DNA of 64,000 nt from Rubrobacter tropicus (GCF_011492945.1 NZ_CP045119.1:1178001-1242000); one strand, 5' to 3'; positions 48,841-57,309 are shown, counted from the first letter of the stretch. Numbers and translations are program-made. The notes: generated by a model from the letters alone, not told the origin.

Positions 48841-48891
48841 ATGGAACCACAGCCGGCGCGTCCGTCGAGGCACGTTCGGACGACGCCTTAG
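48841..48891 (+). CDS. Possible 16-residue upstream ORF of the DUF817 gene
   Basis: ATG 48841 opens MEPQPARPSRHVRTTP, ending at TAG 48889-48891, with one base between it and the ATG of the next gene. GGAGAGGGTGGG lies upstream. The downstream ATG has no ribosome site of its own, so reinitiation after this mini-ORF is plausible. Chance cannot be excluded. Confidence 0.35.
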   Translation: MEPQPARPSRHVRTTP

Positions 48892-48892
48892 G

Positions 48893-49699
48893 ATGGGAAA
48901 GGTCGCCGAGGCAGGCTTCGAGAAGTCTTCTTCGAGGGCTCTTCTCGCGGAGCTGCTCGTCTTCGGGATCAAGCAGGCGAGGGCTTGCCTGTTTCCGGGA
49001 ATCTTTATCTCGATCCTGCTGCTTTCGAACTACGTGCCGCTCTTCGGGCTGGCCCGCTACGACTTCATCTTCGTCGGGGCGGTGCTCGCCCAGGTGGCCC
49101 TGGTTGCGCTGAAGATAGAGACCAGGGACGAGGTACTCACGCTCTTCGCGTTTCACCTGCTCGGGATCTTGCTGGAGGTCTTCAAGACAAACCCGGCCAT
49201 AGGCTCGTGGAGCTACCCGGAGGAGGGTTTCTTCGAGGTCTGGGACGTCCCCCTCTACAGCGGCTTCATGTACGCCTCGGTGGCGAGCTACATGTGCCAG
49301 GCCTGGAGGCTTCTCGACATCGGGCTCGACAGGTACCCCTCCTACGCGCTAAGCGTGCCTTTGAGCGCCGGGATCTACCTGAACTTCTTCACCCACCACT
49401 TCGTCCCGGACTTCCGGTGGGTGCTCGCCGCGGGCGTCTTCGTAGTGTTCTTCCGGACGAGGGTGCTCTTCACCGTGACCAGCAGGCGGCGGAGCATGCC
49501 GCTCGTGCTCTCGTTCGTCCTGATCGGCTCCTTCGTGTGGGTGGCCGAGAACGTCTCCACGTACCTCGGGGCGTGGTCCTATCCGGGCCAACTCGGGGGG
49601 TGGGAGGTGGTCTCGCTCCAGAAGATTAGCTCCTGGTGCCTGCTGGTCATAGTTTCCTTCGTTATAGTCGCGGACCTGAAACACGTGAAGAAGAGCTAG
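48893..49699 (+). CDS. DUF817-family integral membrane protein
   Basis: A 268-residue membrane protein with eight or so hydrophobic segments. Conserved-looking loops are GIKQARACLFPGIF, KTNPAIGSWSYPEEGFFEVW, DVPLYSGFMYASVASYMCQA, NFFTHHFVPDFRW, and ENVSTYLGAWSYP. These match the DUF817 family; the repeated SWSYP/AWSYP segments are typical. Molecular function is unknown; some members are annotated as YoaT-like. Monocistronic. Confidence 0.85.
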   Translation: MGKVAEAGFEKSSSRALLAELLVFGIKQARACLFPGIFISILLLSNYVPLFGLARYDFIFVGAVLAQVALVALKIETRDEVLTLFAFHLLGILLEVFKTNPAIGSWSYPEEGFFEVWDVPLYSGFMYASVASYMCQAWRLLDIGLDRYPSYALSVPLSAGIYLNFFTHHFVPDFRWVLAAGVFVVFFRTRVLFTVTSRRRSMPLVLSFVLIGSFVWVAENVSTYLGAWSYPGQLGGWEVVSLQKISSWCLLVIVSFVIVADLKHVKKS

Positions 49700-49825
49700 T
49701 CAGCACGCCGCTTCGCGGCTCTCAGCATTTCAGCTCGTCAGCGGGCCGTCTCCACCCGTTGCCCAGCGCGCAGGCGGCAAGAAGCTGACAAGCTGATAGC
49801 GAGCCCGAAGGGCGAGGCGTGCTGA
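49700..49825. repeat. TCAGC/GCTGA inverted-arm element, copy I
   Basis: Left arm AGTCAGCACGCCGCTTCGCG, CTCAGCATTTCAGCTCGTCAGC (49699-49743). Right arm AGAAGCTGACAAGCTGATAGC and GTGCTGACTAGC (49780-49831). The element lies exactly between the convergent DUF817 and DedA genes, and the stop codons of both fall in the arm-like CTAG sequences. It probably serves as a bidirectional terminator. Confidence 0.75.
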
Positions 49826-50485
49826 CTAGCTCTTCTGGCGGCGGTACCTTCTGCGGAGCAGGTAGGCGAGGAGGATGAGCGCCACGACGGCGACGACGCC
49901 GAAGCCGAAGGATTTTGCGACGGCGAGCAGTTCGTTCCAGTACTGGCCGAAGACGTAGCCTATCAGGGAGTAGGCGATGGCCCAGACGAAGCCGGCGGCG
50001 ACGTTGTATGGGATGAACCTGTAGTACTTCATCCTGGTGACGCCGGCGAAGAGGGGGGTCATGCTGCGCAGGCCCGGGCCGAAGCGGCCCACGAAGACCG
50101 TCTTGCCGCCGTGGGCCTCGAAGTAGTGTTCTACCTTCTCCAGGCTCTTCTCGTTGATGAGGAAGTGCAGGAGCCGGATCTTGAGGATGCGGCCGATCAG
50201 GGGCCGCCCGCCTATCCTGCCGATCCAGTAAACGGAGTTGTCCGAGACGAGCGCGCCGGCGAACCCGCTGAGCATGACGAGCGGCAGCGCCGCCTGCCCG
50301 TTGTTGGCGAAGAATCCTCCCGCGAAGAGGACTATGTCCCCGGAGGATGGGAGCCCGAAGTTGTCCAGCGCGGCCCCGAGGAAGATGACCAGGTAACCGT
50401 GCGCGAGAAGCAAACCGGTCACGAAATCCAGGACCCCGCCGGGGGAGTCTGGGATGGACTGGAGGAAATTGAGGATGCTCTCCAT
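49826..50485 (-). CDS. DedA-family membrane protein
   Basis: A 219-residue protein of the DedA/VTT group. The N terminus holds GLLLAHGYLVIFLGAALDNF and GLPSSGDIVLFAGGFFA, a loop has LVSDNSVYWIGRIGG, the signature FVGRFGPGLRSMTPLFAGVT is present, and three more helices follow. These proteins act in lipid flipping and membrane homeostasis. It ends with a basic tail (LLRRRYRRQKS). Its start faces the cobalamin riboswitch promoter. Confidence 0.93.
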   Translation of the reverse strand: MESILNFLQSIPDSPGGVLDFVTGLLLAHGYLVIFLGAALDNFGLPSSGDIVLFAGGFFANNGQAALPLVMLSGFAGALVSDNSVYWIGRIGGRPLIGRILKIRLLHFLINEKSLEKVEHYFEAHGGKTVFVGRFGPGLRSMTPLFAGVTRMKYYRFIPYNVAAGFVWAIAYSLIGYVFGQYWNELLAVAKSFGFGVVAVVALILLAYLLRRRYRRQKS

Positions 50486-50527
50486 GCGACTCGCGCTTTA
50501 TACCACGCCCCGCGCCGGGCCGGACGG

Positions 50528-50556
50528 TTGACGCGTGCGGGGCACGCGTCTATGCT
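50528..50556 (+). promoter_or_regulatory. Promoter of the cobalamin operon
   Basis: TTGACG (50528-50533), a 17-nt spacer and TATGCT (50551-50556), placed directly before the riboswitch. Predicted transcription start about 50563. The spacer contains GCGTGCGGGGCACGC, a small palindrome that a regulator could use, though none is obvious. Confidence 0.65.
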
Positions 50557-50562
50557 GCCCAC

Positions 50563-50725
50563 GTAGTAGACAGGCGGCGGAGGGACGCAGGAAGCCGGTT
50601 CGAGTCCGGCGCGGTCCCGCCACTGTAACCGGGGAGCGAGCCCGAAGAGGGGCCACTGGCGGCCGAAAGATCGCCGGGAAGGCCGGGGGAGCGAAGATCC
50701 GGGAGCCAGGAGACTGGCCTTCCGC
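50563..50725 (+). promoter_or_regulatory. Cobalamin (B12) riboswitch
   Basis: Contains the class I elements in order: AGGGACGCAGGAAGCCGG, the GCGGTCCCGCCACTGTAACC segment, the GGGAAGGCCGG region, and the B12 box GGAGCCAGGAGACTGGCC (50701-50718). Downstream a CGGGG-CGAGGA-CCCCG hairpin (50741-50756) precedes the GGAGG site of cbtB, so control could act by masking translation. It should repress the whole cbt-cob operon when adenosylcobalamin is abundant. Confidence 0.95.
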
Positions 50726-50770
50726 CCGCGAAGTTCCGACCGGGGCGAGGACCCCGAGATGGAGGTTTTG

Positions 50771-50986
50771 ATGGAGAGGACTTCTCTCGACCGGCGCATC
50801 TCCCTTGGGGACGTGCCACTCTGGAGCTGGCTGCTCGGGCTGCTCCTCCTGGCGATGCTCTTCGCCCTGCTCTCGGCCAGCGGCCCGTTGCTCGCGCCAC
50901 TGCTCGGGCAGGCGGCGGGAGCCTTCGACTACCTGCACGAGTTCGCCCACGACGGGCGCCACCTGCTCGCCGTTCCCTGCCACTAG
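50771..50986 (+). CDS. cbtB: CbtB, small cobalt transporter subunit
   Basis: A 71-residue protein. It has one central transmembrane segment (LWSWLLGLLLLAMLFALLSA) and a C-terminal HEFAHDGRHLLAVPCH, the His-rich metal motif of CbtB proteins. GGAGG lies 5 nt before ATG 50771. With CbtA it forms a B12-regulated cobalt transporter. First gene after the riboswitch. Confidence 0.93.
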   Translation: MERTSLDRRISLGDVPLWSWLLGLLLLAMLFALLSASGPLLAPLLGQAAGAFDYLHEFAHDGRHLLAVPCH

Positions 50987-51000
50987 CCGGGGGCTGACAT

Positions 51001-51720
51001 ATGATCTCGCCCTACCTGCGCCGCGGCCTGGCCGCCGGCCTGCTGGCGGGCCTCCTCGCCGGCCTCTTCGCCTTCTTCGTGGGAGAGCCGCTGCTCGACC
51101 GCGCGATAGCCCTGGAAGAGTCCCACGCCCACGGTAGCGCCGGACACGGTGCCGAAGACGAGGTCTTCGGCAGGACCACACAGAAGGCTGGCCTGTTCTT
51201 CGCCACGGGACTCTCGGGGACGTTCCTCGGCGGGCTTTTCGGGATGGCCTTCGCGTTCTTGCGCGGCCGGATGGGGCAGAGCAGCGACTGGGGGCGCAGC
51301 CTCTCGTTGTCGGCGGCGATCTTCGCTGGCTTCGCCCTGATCCCGTTCATCAAATACCCCGCGAACCCACCTACGGTCGGCGACCCCGAGACCATCGGTG
51401 CCCGCACCACCGCGTACTTCGCCCTGGTCGGGCTCTCCCTGCTCGCCGTTCTCGCCGCCTGGTACGCGGCGAAGCTGCTCCGGGACCGCGGCGTGAGCCA
51501 GCCCGCGCGCCAGATCGCCGTGGGGATTGGGCTCGTGATCCTCTTCTCCGTGCTCTTCGTGACTTTGCCCGCCTCCGCCGACCCGGGCGATTTTCCGGCG
51601 GGCCTGCTGTGGGATTTCCGGATCTCGTCGCTCGGCACGCAGGTCGTCCTCTGGACTGGGCTCGGGGTCGTGTTCGGCGCCCTCTGCGAGCGGGCGAACC
51701 GCAAACAGGCGCCGCTTTGA
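51001..51720 (+). CDS. cbtA: CbtA, cobalt transporter membrane subunit
   Basis: A 239-residue protein with five to six helices and a conserved first region (AAGLLAGLLAGLFAFFVGEP). An extracytoplasmic His/Glu-rich loop, EESHAHGSAGHGAEDEVFG, is likely to bind metal. Later segments match the CbtA family (TLPASADPGDFPAGLLWDFR). It starts 14 bp after cbtB; its TGA overlaps the TTG of cobQ. It would import Co2+ for the corrin ring made by the enzymes downstream. Confidence 0.92.
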   Translation: MISPYLRRGLAAGLLAGLLAGLFAFFVGEPLLDRAIALEESHAHGSAGHGAEDEVFGRTTQKAGLFFATGLSGTFLGGLFGMAFAFLRGRMGQSSDWGRSLSLSAAIFAGFALIPFIKYPANPPTVGDPETIGARTTAYFALVGLSLLAVLAAWYAAKLLRDRGVSQPARQIAVGIGLVILFSVLFVTLPASADPGDFPAGLLWDFRISSLGTQVVLWTGLGVVFGALCERANRKQAPL

Positions 51721-53363
51721 ACGGCGCCCTGCTGGTCGCCGGCACCCACTCGGACGCGGGCAAGAGCGTGGTCGTCGCCGGCATTTGCCGGTGGCTCGCG
51801 CGGGAGGGGATAAGCGTCGCGCCGTTCAAGGCGCAGAACATGGCGCTCAACTCGTTCGTCACGCGGGAGGGGGCCGAGATCGGGCGCGCCCAGGCCGCCC
51901 AGGCCGCCGCGGCCCGAATAGAACCCGAGGCCGCCATGAACCCCGTGCTGCTGAAACCCTCAGCCGAACGCACCACCCAGGTCGTCGTGCGCGGCAAGCC
52001 GTGGGCCACGGCAAGCGCGAAGAGCTACGGCTCCATGAAGAAGGACCTGCTGCCGATAGTCCTGGAATCCCTGGAGGATTTGCGTTCGCGGTTCGAGGTG
52101 GTGGTCTGCGAGGGGGCCGGGAGCCCGGCGGAGATCAACCTGAGGCAGAACGACCTCGCGAACATGGGCCTCGCGAGGGCCGCGAACCTGCCCGTCCTCC
52201 TGGTCGGGGACATCGACCGCGGCGGCCTCTTCGCGAGCCTCTACGGGACCCTCGCCTTGCTTTCTGCAGGAGATCAGTCCTTGCTCTCCGGGTTTCTGGT
52301 CAACAAGTTCCGCGGCGACCCCGCGGTCCTGGCCCCGGGCCTGGACCGGATGACCGCCCTCACCGGACGCCCCTTCCTCGGCACCCTCCCCTTCGCGCGG
52401 GGCCTCGGCATCGACGGCGAGGACTCGCTCGCGCTGGACGCGCCGCGCTCCGTGAGATCCCCGCTCGGACGGGACGTGTTGCGCGTGGCCGTGGCGAGGC
52501 TCGGGCGCATCAGCAACTTCACGGACTTCGACGCCCTGGCCCACGAGCCCGGCGTGTCGGTCCGCTTCACCGGGTCTTACGAGGAGTTGTTGGACGCCGA
52601 CCTTGCCGTAATCCCCGGTACCAAGGCGACCGTGGATGACCTCCGGCTTCTGCGTTCGGGGGGCCTGGATCTGGCCTTCACCGAGCGGGCGCGGCGCGGG
52701 CTGCCGACGCTCGGCATCTGCGGCGGGTACCAGATGCTGGGGACCCGCATCGCGGACGGCGTGGAGAGCGCGACGCCCGAGACCCCGGGCCTCGGCCTTT
52801 TGCCCGTCGAGACCGTCTTCGAAAGCGACAAGGTACTTGCCCGGCCAGAAGGACGGGCCCCCGGATTCGGAGACGCGCCGGTCTCGGGGTACGAGATCCA
52901 CCACGGCAGGACGAGCGTCCACGGCGACCCGCTCTTCTCCACGGAGACCGGCCCCGAGGGCTGCCGGGCCGGCGCGACTTTGGGCACCTCCTGGCACGGC
53001 GTCCTCGAATCCGACGCCTTCCGCCGCGCCCTGCTCTCGTGGGCCGCCGCCGAACGCAACCTCGACTGGAGGCCGGGAGAAGAACCCTTCGCCGCCGCCC
53101 GCGAAGCCCAGCTCGAAACGCTAGGCGACCTCGTAGCAGAGAACGTGAACAGGGAGGCGTTGATGCGTATCGTGGAGAACGGCGCGCCGGCAGGAATGCC
53201 CGTGGTGAGCGCTCAACTATCAGCTTTCAGCGATCGGCAAACCACCGACGCGGGTCTTCCAGACCCGGACACGGATATCCCACCAAGAAAGGGCGGGGTT
53301 CCGGCACCAGAACCGGCCGTGTTTGCGGCAACGAGCAACGACAACCCACGGAGCAAAAGCTGA
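51717..53363 (+). CDS. cobQ: Cobyric acid synthase
   Basis: A 548-residue amidotransferase. An N-terminal dethiobiotin synthetase-like ATPase has GTHSDAGKSVVVAGI, PFKAQNMALNSFVTREGAEI and VLLVGDIDRGGLFASLYG. The C-terminal class I glutaminase domain has the Cys in LGICGGYQMLG and a downstream His. It amidates four side chains of adenosylcobyrinic a,c-diamide. TTG 51717 overlaps cbtA's stop. The family normally ends near residue 500; residues about 500-548 (SAQLSAFSDRQTTDAGL and on) are translated from a repeat element inserted at the 3' end. Confidence 0.93.
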   Translation: MNGALLVAGTHSDAGKSVVVAGICRWLAREGISVAPFKAQNMALNSFVTREGAEIGRAQAAQAAAARIEPEAAMNPVLLKPSAERTTQVVVRGKPWATASAKSYGSMKKDLLPIVLESLEDLRSRFEVVVCEGAGSPAEINLRQNDLANMGLARAANLPVLLVGDIDRGGLFASLYGTLALLSAGDQSLLSGFLVNKFRGDPAVLAPGLDRMTALTGRPFLGTLPFARGLGIDGEDSLALDAPRSVRSPLGRDVLRVAVARLGRISNFTDFDALAHEPGVSVRFTGSYEELLDADLAVIPGTKATVDDLRLLRSGGLDLAFTERARRGLPTLGICGGYQMLGTRIADGVESATPETPGLGLLPVETVFESDKVLARPEGRAPGFGDAPVSGYEIHHGRTSVHGDPLFSTETGPEGCRAGATLGTSWHGVLESDAFRRALLSWAAAERNLDWRPGEEPFAAAREAQLETLGDLVAENVNREALMRIVENGAPAGMPVVSAQLSAFSDRQTTDAGLPDPDTDIPPRKGGVPAPEPAVFAATSNDNPRSKS

Positions 53364-53389
53364 TGGCTGACGGGCTGAAAGCTGAAAGC
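53216..53389. repeat. TCAGC/GCTGA inverted-arm element, copy J, inside coding sequence
   Basis: Left arm TATCAGCTTTCAGCGATC (53218-53235), right arm GCTGATGGCTGACGGGCTGA plus AAGCTGAAAGC (53359-53389), about 120 bp apart. The left arm encodes part of the CobQ tail. The right arm contains the CobQ stop, the CobN ATG and the first CobN residues (ADGLKAESA). Elsewhere this family is strictly intergenic. Confidence 0.7.
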
Positions 53390-56300
53390 GCAAGAGCAGC
53401 GAAGCTGCTCTTCCTGACCACCGCCGATACCGAGATCCTGGCCGCCGCGAAGGCCGCCGAACGCCTCCCCGAAGGCTTCCCCTCCGTCCGGTGCGCCAAC
53501 CCGGTCACCCTGGACGACCCGGCGGCGTTCTTTGGAGGGGAGCTTCCGGGCGCGCGGGCCGTGCTGGTGCGCCTGCTCGGCGGGCGGCGGGCGTGGCCCG
53601 AGGGGTTGGAAGCCCTGCGCCGGCGCTGCGACGAGGCGGGGATACCCTTGCTCCTCTTCGGCGGGGAGGCCGAACCCGACGCGGAGCTGACGGCCCTCTC
53701 GACGGTTCCGTCGGGGACGGTGCTGGAGGCTTTCGAGTACCTGCGCCTCGGGGGCGTGACGAACACCGGGAACCTCTTGCGGTTTGTCGCCGACACGGTG
53801 CTCATGGAGGGCTTCGGCTTCGAGCCCGCGGCGGCCCTGCCGGACGTGGGCGTCTACCACCCGCGCCTCGCCGAAGGGTCTTCGATCGAAGACCTTTTGG
53901 CGCTGCACGACCCGGGGCTTCCGACCGTCGGGGTAGTCTTCTATAGGGCGCACTGGATGGGGGGCAACACGGCCTTCGTGGACGCGCTGGTCGAGGCCCT
54001 GGAAGAGGCGGGCGCGAACGCGCTCCCGGTCTTCGGCTACTCGCTGCGGGCTGGCGCCGACGGGTCGGTGCCGGCGCTGGATCTGATCAAGGGTAAGGTA
54101 GATTCCCTGGTGACGACCGTGCTCGCAGGGGGCGGTTCGAACGCCGCCGACGCCCACAGGGCCGGTTCGCCGGAGGAGTGGCTTGAGTGGGAGGTGCCCG
54201 CGCTCGCCGAGCTCGGCGTCCCCGTCGTGCAGGGGATCTGCACGACGGGATCCCGCGAGGCGTGGCTCGCCTCGGATGCGGGCCTCTCACCTTTAGACAC
54301 CGCCTGGCAGGTCGCCATCCCGGAGTTTGACGGCCGCGTCATCGGCGTCCCCTTCTCCTTCAAGGAACGCCAGGCCCAGGAATCGCCCGTCGGCGCCCCG
54401 CTCACCCTCTACCGCGCCGATCCTGAAAGGACCGCCCGCCTCGCCGGCCTCGCCACCCGCTTCGCCCGGCTCCGCCGCGTCCCGAACGAGAGCAAGAAGG
54501 TTGCAGTCCTACTCTCCAACTACCCGACCAAGCACTCCCGCGTCGGAAACGCCGTCGGGCTGGATACCCCCGTGAGCGCCATAAAATTGCTCGCCGCGCT
54601 GCGCGAGGCGGGCTACGACGTGGACGGCGCGCCGGACGACGGGGACGAGTTGATCCACGCCCTCATAGCCGCCGGCGGCCACGACCTCGAGTTTTTGACC
54701 GGCGAACAACTCTCCGGCGCCGCGGGACGCCTGGACGCGAAACGCTACGCTGAATGGTTCGCCCGGCTACCTGAAGGGTTGCAAAGCGGGGTCGAGAGGC
54801 ACTGGGGGGATCCACCCGGGGACCTCTACGTTGACGGCGGCGAGTTCGTCGTCGCCGGGCTCTCTTTCGGGAACGTCTTCGTGGGTATTCAGCCGCCCAG
54901 GGGGTTCGGGGAGAACCCCATCGCGATCTACCACGACCCGGACCTGCCCCCGACCCACCACTACCTCGCCGCCTACTGGTGGCTGATCGAAGAGTTCGGC
55001 GCCGACGCGGTGGTCCACCTCGGCAAGCACGGGACCCTGGAGTGGCTGCCGGGCAAGTCGCTCGGCCTCTCGCCGGACTGCGCCCCGGACGCCGCCCTGC
55101 GCGACGTCCCGCTCTTCTACCCGTTCGTCGTCAACGACCCCGGAGAAGGTACGCAGGCCAAGCGGCGGGCGCACGCGACGGTGGTGGACCACCTGATCCC
55201 CCCGATGACCCGCTCGGACACCTATGACGACCTCGCGAAGCTCGAACAGCTACTCGACGAGTACTACCAGGTGGAGACCCTCGACCCATCCAAGCTCCCC
55301 GCCATCCGCGTCCGGATCTGGGAGACCCTCCGCGACGCCGAACTCCACCGCGACCTCGGCGTCGAAGAACAACCCGAAGAGTTCGGCGACTTCCTCAACC
55401 ACGTCGACGGCTACCTCTGCGAGATAAAGGACCTCCCCATAAGGGGCGGGCTACACATCCTCGGCGAAACCCCCGAAGGAGAGCCCTTCCGATACCTCCT
55501 CGCGGCCATCCTCCGTATAGGAAGCGGACAAATGTCCGGACTGCGCCGCGCCATCGGAGACGCGTACGGCCTGGACGAGAGAGAGCTCGCGGAGGGCGGG
55601 GGCGCCAGGGCGGAGGCGCCCGCCGCGCTCGCCGGACGGTTCCCGGGCGTGGTGGCGACGGCTTCGGACCTGATCGACCGGCTGGAGGAGGCGCAGCAGG
55701 CTCTTCTGCTTGCGATGGAGAGGCGCGGCTGGGACGTCGAAGCCGCCGGGTCCGTGTGCGAGGAAGTCCTGGGCCGCGCAGACGCGGGTGTGGAGCGGTC
55801 GTTGCGGTTCGCGGCGGGGGAGGTCGTGCCGCGGCTGGTACGGACGCCGGAGGAGATGGGGAATTTGCTCGGCGGGCTCGGGGGCGGGTACGTGCCCGCC
55901 GGGCCGTCCGGGTCGCCGACGCGGGGGCTGGTCAACGTGTTGCCGACGGGGAGGAATTTCTACTCCGTCGACCCGAAGGCTTTGCCGAGCGCGCTCTCGT
56001 GGGAGGTCGGGCGGGGGCTCGCGGATGGTCTGTTGCGGCGGTATCTCGAAGAAGAGGGGCGGTACCCCGAGACCGTCGGGATCGTGGTGTGGGGGACGGC
56101 GGCGATGCGGACGCAGGGGGACGACATCGCGGAGATTTTAGCGCTTCTCGGCGTCAGGCCGGTATGGAACGAGGAGTCGCGGCGGGTTACGGGACTCGAA
56201 GTGGTCTCGCCAGAAGAACTCGGTCGGCCCCGGATCGACGTGACCGTCAGGATCAGCGGCTTCTTCAGGGACGCTTTTCCGAACCTCATCTCCCTGATGG

Positions 56301-57133
56301 ACGAGGCCTTCACCACCGTCGCCAACCTCGACGAGCCGGAGAACGCGAACTTCGTCAAGAAGCACGCCGATGAAGAGAGAAAGAACGGCGCCGACGAGCG
56401 CCGTTCGACCACCCGCATCTTCGGCTCCAAACCCGGCGCCTACGGGGCGGGCCTCCTTCCCCTCATGGACGCCCGCAACTGGCGCGACGACGCGGATCTC
56501 GCCGAGGTCTACGCCGTCTGGGGGGGCTACGCCTACGGCAAGGGCCTTGACGGGGTGGAGGCGCGGGGGGCGATGGAGGACAACCTCAGGCGCACCGAGG
56601 TCGCCGTAAAGAACGTGGACAACCGCGAGCACGACCTGTTCGATTCGGACGACTACTTCCAGTACCACGGGGGCATGATCGCCGCCGTCCGCGCCCTGAC
56701 CGGCCGCGACCCGAAGGCGTTCATAGGCGACTCGGCAGATCCCTCCAGGGTAAAGACGAGGACCCTGTCTGAGGAGGCCAGGCGCGTATTCCGCAGCCGG
56801 GTCGCGAACCCGAAGTGGATCGAGGCCATGCAACGCCACGGCTACAAGGGCGCCTTCGAGCTCTCCGCAACCGTCGACTACCTCTTCGGCTACGACGCCA
56901 CCGCGGGCGTCGTCGAAGACTGGATGTACCGCGACGTGACCCGCAAGTACGTCCTCGATGAGGGCGTGCGGGACTTCATGCAGCAGTCGAACCCCTGGGC
57001 CCTGCGCGCCATAAGCGAGCGCCTACTGGAGGCAGCAGAGCGCGGCCTCTGGTCGGAGCCCGACCCCGAAGACCTGCAGGCGCTCAAGGCGGCGTACCTG
57101 GAGAACGAGGGAATGCTTGAGGAGAGATCTTGA
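53363..57133 (+). CDS. cobN: Cobaltochelatase subunit CobN
   Basis: A 1256-residue large chelatase subunit of the CobN/BchH family. Landmark segments are HLGKHGTLEWLPGKSLGLS, GTQAKRRAHATVVDHLIPP, NVLPTGRNFYSVDPKALP, WGTAAMRTQGDDIAEILALL, ATVDYLFGYDATAGV and EGVRDFMQQSNPWALRAISE. It inserts Co2+ into hydrogenobyrinic a,c-diamide in the ATP-driven, aerobic-type reaction. ATG 53363 overlaps the cobQ stop (TGATG); it lies within a repeat arm that provides the first residues. The natural protein seems to begin near KLLFLTTADTEIL. Confidence 0.95.
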   Translation: MADGLKAESARAAKLLFLTTADTEILAAAKAAERLPEGFPSVRCANPVTLDDPAAFFGGELPGARAVLVRLLGGRRAWPEGLEALRRRCDEAGIPLLLFGGEAEPDAELTALSTVPSGTVLEAFEYLRLGGVTNTGNLLRFVADTVLMEGFGFEPAAALPDVGVYHPRLAEGSSIEDLLALHDPGLPTVGVVFYRAHWMGGNTAFVDALVEALEEAGANALPVFGYSLRAGADGSVPALDLIKGKVDSLVTTVLAGGGSNAADAHRAGSPEEWLEWEVPALAELGVPVVQGICTTGSREAWLASDAGLSPLDTAWQVAIPEFDGRVIGVPFSFKERQAQESPVGAPLTLYRADPERTARLAGLATRFARLRRVPNESKKVAVLLSNYPTKHSRVGNAVGLDTPVSAIKLLAALREAGYDVDGAPDDGDELIHALIAAGGHDLEFLTGEQLSGAAGRLDAKRYAEWFARLPEGLQSGVERHWGDPPGDLYVDGGEFVVAGLSFGNVFVGIQPPRGFGENPIAIYHDPDLPPTHHYLAAYWWLIEEFGADAVVHLGKHGTLEWLPGKSLGLSPDCAPDAALRDVPLFYPFVVNDPGEGTQAKRRAHATVVDHLIPPMTRSDTYDDLAKLEQLLDEYYQVETLDPSKLPAIRVRIWETLRDAELHRDLGVEEQPEEFGDFLNHVDGYLCEIKDLPIRGGLHILGETPEGEPFRYLLAAILRIGSGQMSGLRRAIGDAYGLDERELAEGGGARAEAPAALAGRFPGVVATASDLIDRLEEAQQALLLAMERRGWDVEAAGSVCEEVLGRADAGVERSLRFAAGEVVPRLVRTPEEMGNLLGGLGGGYVPAGPSGSPTRGLVNVLPTGRNFYSVDPKALPSALSWEVGRGLADGLLRRYLEEEGRYPETVGIVVWGTAAMRTQGDDIAEILALLGVRPVWNEESRRVTGLEVVSPEELGRPRIDVTVRISGFFRDAFPNLISLMDEAFTTVANLDEPENANFVKKHADEERKNGADERRSTTRIFGSKPGAYGAGLLPLMDARNWRDDADLAEVYAVWGGYAYGKGLDGVEARGAMEDNLRRTEVAVKNVDNREHDLFDSDDYFQYHGGMIAAVRALTGRDPKAFIGDSADPSRVKTRTLSEEARRVFRSRVANPKWIEAMQRHGYKGAFELSATVDYLFGYDATAGVVEDWMYRDVTRKYVLDEGVRDFMQQSNPWALRAISERLLEAAERGLWSEPDPEDLQALKAAYLENEGMLEERS

Positions 57134-57309
57134 GAAGGAGTCCGATCGGGTACGCCCTCCTGGGAGGGTTGGCCGGTATCTTTGTGTTCAACTTGCTCTT
57201 CCCGAAGGTCCTGGATTCCGGGTTCCTGTTTGGGGCTTTGGTCGCCCTACTGTTCGTAGGCGGGCTGGTGGGGATCGTGGTTTCCGCGGCAAGGATGTTC
57301 CGCCGATGA
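57130..57309 (+). CDS. 59-residue membrane protein between cobN and the chelatase
   Basis: TTG 57130 (overlapping the cobN TGA as TTGA) encodes a protein with two hydrophobic segments: YALLGGLAGIFVFNLLF and GFLFGALVALLFVGGLVGIV, with a basic end (AARMFRR). Its TGA overlaps the ATG of the chelatase gene (ATGA), and AAGGAG lies 3 bases after the TTG. Tight coupling on both sides and a two-helix layout argue for a real gene. I do not recognise it. A role in membrane tethering of the chelatase or in cobalt supply is a guess. Confidence 0.7.
   Translation: MRRSPIGYALLGGLAGIFVFNLLFPKVLDSGFLFGALVALLFVGGLVGIVVSAARMFRR

Noticed and set aside
24600-49830. CRISPR array
   Set aside because: The GCTGA/TCAGC units are short, inverted and irregularly spaced; no regular direct repeats with spacers and no cas genes are present.
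50759-50770. ATG 50759 as the cbtB start
   Set aside because: It contains the GGAGG ribosome site of the ATG at 50771 and would place translation inside the hairpin after the riboswitch.
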